NCBI RefSeq assembly: GCF_028464145.1
Contig: NZ_JAQPCG010000015.1
Coordinates: 1 to 47,599 of the forward strand
DNA: 47,599 nucleotides
Direction of reading: 5' to 3'
Source of the DNA: Maribacter sp. PR1
Lineage (GTDB): Bacteria > Bacteroidota > Bacteroidia > Flavobacteriales > Flavobacteriaceae
Shown: positions 43,316 through 47,599 of the stretch, one piece after another
How the letters are laid out: the number at the start of each line of letters is the position of its first letter
How positions within the stretch are numbered: the first letter of the stretch is position 1
The notes under the pieces: generated by a model
What the model saw: the letters and a program-made list of their open reading frames with translations, nothing else
The model's database searches: none
Told to the model about the DNA's origin: nothing
Translations under genes and position numbers: made by a program

Positions 43316-43780
43316 TTATAGCAAAGGAAAGTGTTGACTATTTTTGGCTTCATTAAGCACAAAAGCACTTTTTACAGCTCCAATATTTGGTAACGTGGCT
43401 ATCCTTGTTTTGGCAAATTCGTAGTAGGCATCCAGATTTTTTACGGTCACTTTTAATAGAAAATCGAATTCTCCACCGACCACATAACATTCGGTTACCT
43501 CATTAAAAAGGGCAACATTCTCAAGAAAATCATCTATTAACCTTCCTTTTTGAGCTTCTAGTGATACAAAGCTGAATACCGTAATACTACGTTCGATTTT
43601 AGAGGTATCCAAAATGGCTTTATAGTTTTTTATAAATCCTTCATTTTCCAATCTTTTAATCCGCTCATAAACTGGTGTTTTAGTAAGCCCCAATTGATCG
43701 GCAATGGACTTCGCCACCGTTTTTGCATCCTTTTCCAAGATTCTGAGTATCTGCCGATCTATATCATCTAATCTTTCCAT
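43316..43780 (-). CDS. Lrp/AsnC-family transcription regulator
   Basis: The 154-residue protein has an N-terminal winged helix-turn-helix (LDDIDRQILRILEKDAKTVA, LGLTKTPVYERIKRLENEGF) and a C-terminal RAM/AsnC ligand domain (FNEVTECYVVGGEFDFLLKV, AKTRIATLPNIGAVKSAFVL). Such regulators respond to amino acids. It is divergent from the aromatic amino acid hydroxylase gene with 148 bp between the starts, so it probably controls that gene and itself, perhaps sensing phenylalanine or tyrosine. The intergenic DNA has several similar AT-rich boxes that could be its sites. Length and domains are normal. Confidence 0.93.
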   Translation of the reverse strand: MERLDDIDRQILRILEKDAKTVAKSIADQLGLTKTPVYERIKRLENEGFIKNYKAILDTSKIERSITVFSFVSLEAQKGRLIDDFLENVALFNEVTECYVVGGEFDFLLKVTVKNLDAYYEFAKTRIATLPNIGAVKSAFVLNEAKNSQHFPLL

Positions 43781-43928
43781 TTTACTTTTTCCTTTATTTG
43801 GGGTTTAAAACAACTAAAAATACTATTTGTTCCTAATAAATAACGAAATTAAAGGATTTTTACCCTAAATACTTACAATTTAAAGATTAATGAACTAAAT
43901 ATTGTAACTTTAATAGTACCTAAATTCA

Positions 43929-45707
43929 ATGAAAAAAACCTCGATATCCGAACACATGAGCTACGAAAGCAATCCTATACTCGATAAACTTCCAAAGCAT
44001 CTACAGCAATACATCAAGCCTCAAAACTATGAGGATTACACAGCTATAAACCAAGCAGTTTGGCGTTATGTTATGCGAAAAAATGTGGATTACCTGAGTA
44101 AGGTTGCCCATGATTCCTACACACAAGGCTTGAAGAAAACGGGAATCTCCATTGAAAGCATACCTAATATGTATGGAATGAATCGTATACTAAAGGATTT
44201 AGGTTGGGCAGCAGTAGCGGTCGACGGATTTATACCTCCGGCTGCGTTTATGGAATTTCAGGCGTATAATGTTTTGGTGATTGCTTCGGATATTCGTCAA
44301 CTTGAAAATATTGAATATACGCCCGCACCGGACATTATACATGAAGGTGCCGGTCATGCCCCAATTATTGCAAACCCGGAATATGCCGCATACCTAAGAA
44401 GGTTTGGTGAAATCGGAAGTAAAGCCGTATCCAACGCCAAGGATTTTGAGTTATATCAAGCAGTACGAACACTATCCATAATCAAAGAAGCTAAAGGAAC
44501 AAATCCAAAGGACATAACTAAAGCCGATAACAAGGTGGAAGAGCTCCAGAAGAATATGGGAGAACCTAGCGAAATGGCCATGATCAGAAACCTTCATTGG
44601 TGGACCGTTGAATATGGCCTTATTGGAACTTTGAAAAATCCAAAAATTTACGGGGCGGGCCTTTTATCCAGTATCGGAGAAAGTGCGTGGTGCATGACCG
44701 ATAAGGTAAAAAAGGTACCCTACACTATTGAAGCAGCGCACACTCCATTTGATATTACCAAACCACAACCTCAGCTTTACGTGACCCCTGATTTTGCATT
44801 TTTGAGTCAAGTTCTCGAAGACTTCGCTAACACTATGGCACTACGAACTGGTGGTCTTAGCGGAATTAAGAAGCTTATAGATTCAAAAGATCTAGGAACC
44901 ATTGAATTGAGTACCGGGCTTCAGGTTTCGGGGAATTTTGAAAGCGTTATTGCCCATAATGGTAAGCCCATCTATTTTCAGACCACTGGTAAATCTGCTT
45001 TGGCCTACCGAGAAAAGGAGCTGGTTGGTCAAGATACCAATCAACACGATACTGGCTTTGGTTCACCGGTTGGCCGACTTAAGGGGATTAACATCGCGAT
45101 TGAGGATATGAGCCCACGTGACTTAAAGGCGTATAACATTTATGAAGGAAATGAAGTTTCCTTAAATTTCGAAGGCGGAATTAATGTGAGCGGTAAAATT
45201 GTAACTGGCACCAGAAACCTACAGGGCCAGATTATCCTCATCACTTTTGAACATTGTAAAGTTACCTATAACGGAAAGATTCTCTTTCAATCCAATGATG
45301 AACTTTACAATATGGCTATAGGCGAAAGAATCATTTCCGCTTATCATGGACCGGCCGACCTCAAAAGTTTTGATTTAATAGACCACGAATTAAGTACTTC
45401 CGATTCCAAAACAGAAAGTCGTGAAAATAATGGGCTGGAGAACTTTTACCAGCAAATTCGAGACTTTAGAAATAGAACGAACACGACCATTTCAAGAAAT
45501 AAAGTATTTAAAGAATTGAAGAAGAACTATCCCAAAGATTGGTTATTGTCCGTTGAATTATATGAACTGGCGGTAGGAAACCAGGATTTGGAATTTGCCA
45601 AGGAAATAATGGAACATCTTAATACCATAAAACTGGAAAATCCAAAACTTGGGCATTTAATCGATGATGGTGTTGCATTGACGGATAAGCAATTTATCAT
45701 ACAATAA
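43929..45707 (+). CDS. Aromatic amino acid hydroxylase (phenylalanine 4-monooxygenase type), long form
   Basis: The enzyme would use iron, oxygen and a tetrahydropterin to hydroxylate phenylalanine (or tryptophan/tyrosine). Iron ligands are His138 and His143 in PDIIHEGAGHAP and Glu228 in WWTVEYGLIG. Bacterial PAH (for example Chromobacterium) has His138, His143 and Glu184, so a helical insert of about 44 residues lies between ligands here. Following catalytic features include GAGLLSSIGESAWCM. The protein has 592 residues, while ordinary bacterial enzymes have about 260-300; residues from about 320 on form an extra C-terminal region (SPVGRLKGINIAIEDMSPRD, then a helical end) unlike the ACT domain of animal enzymes. 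A divergent AsnC/Lrp gene is its likely regulator. Confidence 0.9.
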   Translation: MKKTSISEHMSYESNPILDKLPKHLQQYIKPQNYEDYTAINQAVWRYVMRKNVDYLSKVAHDSYTQGLKKTGISIESIPNMYGMNRILKDLGWAAVAVDGFIPPAAFMEFQAYNVLVIASDIRQLENIEYTPAPDIIHEGAGHAPIIANPEYAAYLRRFGEIGSKAVSNAKDFELYQAVRTLSIIKEAKGTNPKDITKADNKVEELQKNMGEPSEMAMIRNLHWWTVEYGLIGTLKNPKIYGAGLLSSIGESAWCMTDKVKKVPYTIEAAHTPFDITKPQPQLYVTPDFAFLSQVLEDFANTMALRTGGLSGIKKLIDSKDLGTIELSTGLQVSGNFESVIAHNGKPIYFQTTGKSALAYREKELVGQDTNQHDTGFGSPVGRLKGINIAIEDMSPRDLKAYNIYEGNEVSLNFEGGINVSGKIVTGTRNLQGQIILITFEHCKVTYNGKILFQSNDELYNMAIGERIISAYHGPADLKSFDLIDHELSTSDSKTESRENNGLENFYQQIRDFRNRTNTTISRNKVFKELKKNYPKDWLLSVELYELAVGNQDLEFAKEIMEHLNTIKLENPKLGHLIDDGVALTDKQFIIQ

Positions 45708-45712
45708 GAAAG

Positions 45713-45740
45713 GCCCTTGTCCATATATGTGGTCAAGGGC
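45713..45740. terminator. Hairpin after the aromatic amino acid hydroxylase gene
   Basis: GCCCTTG pairs with CAAGGGC, and further in CCA with TGG, around an AT loop. It begins a few bases past the hydroxylase stop and lies between convergent genes, so it may act on both strands. Confidence 0.7.
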
Positions 45741-45762
45741 TCTTAATAAAAAACAAATCTAT

Positions 45763-46653
45763 TTAAAGTACAAATCTCATAAAAACCTCGTGCGTCCCTT
45801 GATCTAACCCGTCTATAGGTCTTTGCCAAGCAGACTCATAGGCGTACCCCAATTGAAATCCATTTGAAACCTTGAAAAGAAAAAGTCCGCTCAGGCTTTC
45901 ATTGAACCTATACCCTGCACCCAAGGTAAAACGCTCTGCTAAATCCAAGAGCCCTGTAATCTCATATGAGATTGGAGATGCATCAACGTATCTGATCATT
46001 CCCAAAGCCTGAAGTTTGGTGTTACTACCTAAAAAGAAGTCATAACCTCCACCTAAATAGGCATGAATTCGATCGGCACCTAGAAAAGCATTACCGTTGG
46101 CTTCTTGAAGTCTATCAGGAGTCAAAAGTTTGGGAGCTGAGAGTGTTATGAAATACTTTTCATTTTTCAGGTAAACACCTGCACCGATATTCGGTGTAAA
46201 GCGACTCTCAAAGTTCATCAAAGAACCGTCCTGACCAACTCCATAGGTCAAAAGACCTTGCGTATTTGCATTATACGAGTTTGCGCTCGCCTTAATTCCA
46301 AAATAGATTCGGTTGGCATCGTTTAATTGAATATGATAAGAAAAGTCAACAGCCATCCAAGTTTGGGTCTCAATGAAGGTTTTGTCGTTAAGGATACTTA
46401 CACCTAGTCCCACTTTATTGCCGACGGGTATTCCAAAAATGGCACTTTGGCTTTCGGGAGCACCCTCAATACCCGCCCATTGGCTTCTAAGTCCGAGAAC
46501 AAACTCAACCCCCTCTGAGCTTCCGGCATATGCGGGATTGTAGATGTTCATATTATATCGATAAAAGGTATAATGGGGATCCTGTTGGCTCCATACCTGT
46601 CCTGCTAAAAGCAGGGCAAACATTACCATTATTGTATTTAAAATTCGCGTCAT
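45763..46653 (-). CDS. PorP/SprF-family type IX secretion membrane protein
   Basis: Starting at the ATG at 46653 (an in-frame ATG at 46698 overlaps the preceding gene and is unlikely) the protein has 296 residues with a signal peptide ending VWSQQDPHYTFYRYN. The mature start QDPHYTFYRYNMNIYNPAYA GS is the PorP/SprF signature, followed by a beta-barrel ending EVFMRFVL. Family members attach to T9SS-secreted surface proteins, as SprF does for the adhesin SprB in gliding motility. It directly follows the gliding-motility C-terminal-domain gene at 46677, with 23 bp between, the classic adhesin-SprF pair. It probably helps export or anchor that adhesin. Confidence 0.92.
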   Translation of the reverse strand: MTRILNTIMVMFALLLAGQVWSQQDPHYTFYRYNMNIYNPAYAGSSEGVEFVLGLRSQWAGIEGAPESQSAIFGIPVGNKVGLGVSILNDKTFIETQTWMAVDFSYHIQLNDANRIYFGIKASANSYNANTQGLLTYGVGQDGSLMNFESRFTPNIGAGVYLKNEKYFITLSAPKLLTPDRLQEANGNAFLGADRIHAYLGGGYDFFLGSNTKLQALGMIRYVDASPISYEITGLLDLAERFTLGAGYRFNESLSGLFLFKVSNGFQLGYAYESAWQRPIDGLDQGTHEVFMRFVL

Positions 46654-46676
46654 TTTAATTATTCTTTTAGGTTGAT

Positions 46677-47599
46677 TTAATAGTTGATAAATATCCATCC
46701 GCGGATTACCTCGGAACCATCGCCCAGGTCGATGACATATAAATAGGAACCAGATGGCAATTTCTCACTGTTTTCCTTGTAAAAGCCTTCCCAATCATTT
46801 TTATAGGATTGTACGGCAAATACTTCGCGCCCCCATCTGTTGAAGACTTTCACCACATTATTGGGGTAATTGTCAATTCCAGGAATTATCCAAGCGTCGT
46901 TGTTTCCATCTCCATTTGGAGTGAAGGCTTGGGCCGGTACCAAAGTGGGTTCATTGTTGCTAGGAAATGCATCGTTCAAGTCGACTACCCCGTCATTATC
47001 GTCATCCGTATCGGTATTATCACCAATACCATCACCATCAGTATCCTTAGATTCGGATGGGTCTTTTGGAAATACATCCTGTGCATCAGAAATACCATCA
47101 TTGTCATCATCATTATCTTCGTTATCCCCAATTCCATCAGCATCCGAATCGGTATCCTCCTGTGAATCCCATGGAAATGCGTCTTCATTGTCCGGGGTAC
47201 CATCGTTATCATCGTCCATGTCCGAATTATCTCCTTGACCGTCTCTGTCACTATCCACACTTTCTTGCGGATTATCTGGAAAAGCATCGTCTACATCGGG
47301 CACACCATCATTGTCCCGATCTTCTGACTCTCCGTAAGGATAAAGATCCTCATCATTTGGGATATCATCCCCATCGATATCCTCATCGGCATTGTCACCG
47401 GTTCCGTCACCATCCGTATCCGTATCCTCGTTCTCGTCCAACGGGAAGTCGTCATCCGTGTCCGGGATACCATCGTTGTCGTCATCGGTATCCGTATTGT
47501 CGCCCGTTCCGTCACCATCCGTATCGGCATCCTCGTTCTCGTCCAACGGGAAGTCGTCATCCGTGTCCGGGGTACCATCGTTGTCGTCATCGGTATCCG
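46677..47599 (-). CDS. Surface adhesin with thrombospondin type 3 repeats and gliding-motility C-terminal domain, 5'-truncated
   Basis: The frame is open to the window edge, so the start lies outside; TTG 47546 is an internal Leu, not a start. The visible 307 residues consist of about 210 residues of calcium-binding repeats of the form DTDDDNDGIPDTDDDFP and DTDGDGTGDN (thrombospondin type 3), then a type B type IX secretion signal of about 90 residues (QAFTPNGDGNNDAWIIPGID, VFNRWGREVF, GSYLYVIDLGDGSEVIRGW). It should be exported through T9SS and displayed on the surface. The following gene is a PorP/SprF partner. The last 200 bp show near-perfect 105-bp tandem repeats, so copy number may vary between strains. 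Confidence 0.9.
   Translation of the reverse strand, partial: DTDDDNDGTPDTDDDFPLDENEDADTDGDGTGDNTDTDDDNDGIPDTDDDFPLDENEDTDTDGDGTGDNADEDIDGDDIPNDEDLYPYGESEDRDNDGVPDVDDAFPDNPQESVDSDRDGQGDNSDMDDDNDGTPDNEDAFPWDSQEDTDSDADGIGDNEDNDDDNDGISDAQDVFPKDPSESKDTDGDGIGDNTDTDDDNDGVVDLNDAFPSNNEPTLVPAQAFTPNGDGNNDAWIIPGIDNYPNNVVKVFNRWGREVFAVQSYKNDWEGFYKENSEKLPSGSYLYVIDLGDGSEVIRGWIFINY
47390..47599 (-). repeat. Tandem 105-bp repeats in the adhesin gene
   Basis: The block at 47579-47599 is repeated exactly at 47474-47494, an offset of 105 bp (35 codons), and the sequence between is nearly identical to the next unit. The units encode calcium-binding DTDDDNDG repeats. The array continues beyond the window edge. 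Confidence 0.8.

Noticed and set aside
46985..47590. Repetitive Ser/Ile- or Met/Arg/Thr-rich frames and CRISPR-like periodicity at the right edge
   Set aside because: They are alternative readings of the Asp-rich thrombospondin type 3 repeats; there are no unique spacers between constant repeats.

Overview
The window is chromosomal DNA of a Bacteroidota bacterium, almost certainly a Flavobacteriaceae member and probably marine. This rests on a SusC/SusD pair, a PorP/SprF protein behind a gliding-motility C-terminal adhesin, Porin_10, DUF6090, DUF5522 and DUF4890 families, TAnnTTTG-type -7 promoter elements, frequent TTG starts and low G+C. No rRNA, tRNA, CRISPR array, transposase or phage gene was seen.

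Layout. 1-2.4 kb: the 5' end of an unidentified minus-strand gene behind a full consensus promoter and a structured leader, then a Porin_10 protein. 2.5-6.75 kb: an isolated SusD/SusC uptake pair. 6.96-12.2 kb (plus): rnhB with a large propeller lipoprotein, then an OmpA-like protein and a TapB/DUF3108-like protein. 12.2-13.9 kb (minus): lipB, a lipoprotein and a 51-aa YqaE/Pmp3 protein. 13.95-22.4 kb (plus): a membrane-tethered LuxR-type regulator, an exported thioredoxin-like protein, an SGNH lipoprotein, lysS, a DASS transporter and a zinc metalloprotease. 22.6-23.4 kb: a 59-aa exported small protein and a Spy-like DUF4890 protein, each with its own terminator.

23.5-38.8 kb is more accessory in character: DUF6090 and DinB genes with similar spacer elements after them, two tandem PPK2 kinases, a 7TM-AraC regulator facing an amidohydrolase and alpha/beta-hydrolase lipoprotein pair across a duplicated 22-bp box, a medium-chain reductase, an M28 peptidase, a DUF2306-like protein, an exported DJ-1 protein, a membrane adenylate cyclase followed by a second DUF6090 gene, and two small proteins. 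38.8-42.2 kb (minus) is a tight operon: HExxH mini-protein, ACC-deaminase-like enzyme, LysM glucosaminidase and hemL. The remainder holds DUF5522, DUF4136, an AsnC/Lrp regulator divergent from a long aromatic amino acid hydroxylase, and a PorP/SprF gene following a truncated thrombospondin type 3-repeat adhesin.

The genes form local modules rather than one pathway: outer-membrane uptake (SusCD, porin), envelope hydrolysis (metalloprotease, M28, amidohydrolase, SGNH, glucosaminidase), signalling (LuxR-TM, AraC-7TM, cyclase) and type IX secretion. The strongest leads for something new are the AraC direct-repeat locus, the LuxR-TM/thioredoxin locus, the cyclase-DUF6090 pair, the small exported protein at 22.6 kb and the cassette-like spacers around 23.6-25.2 kb.
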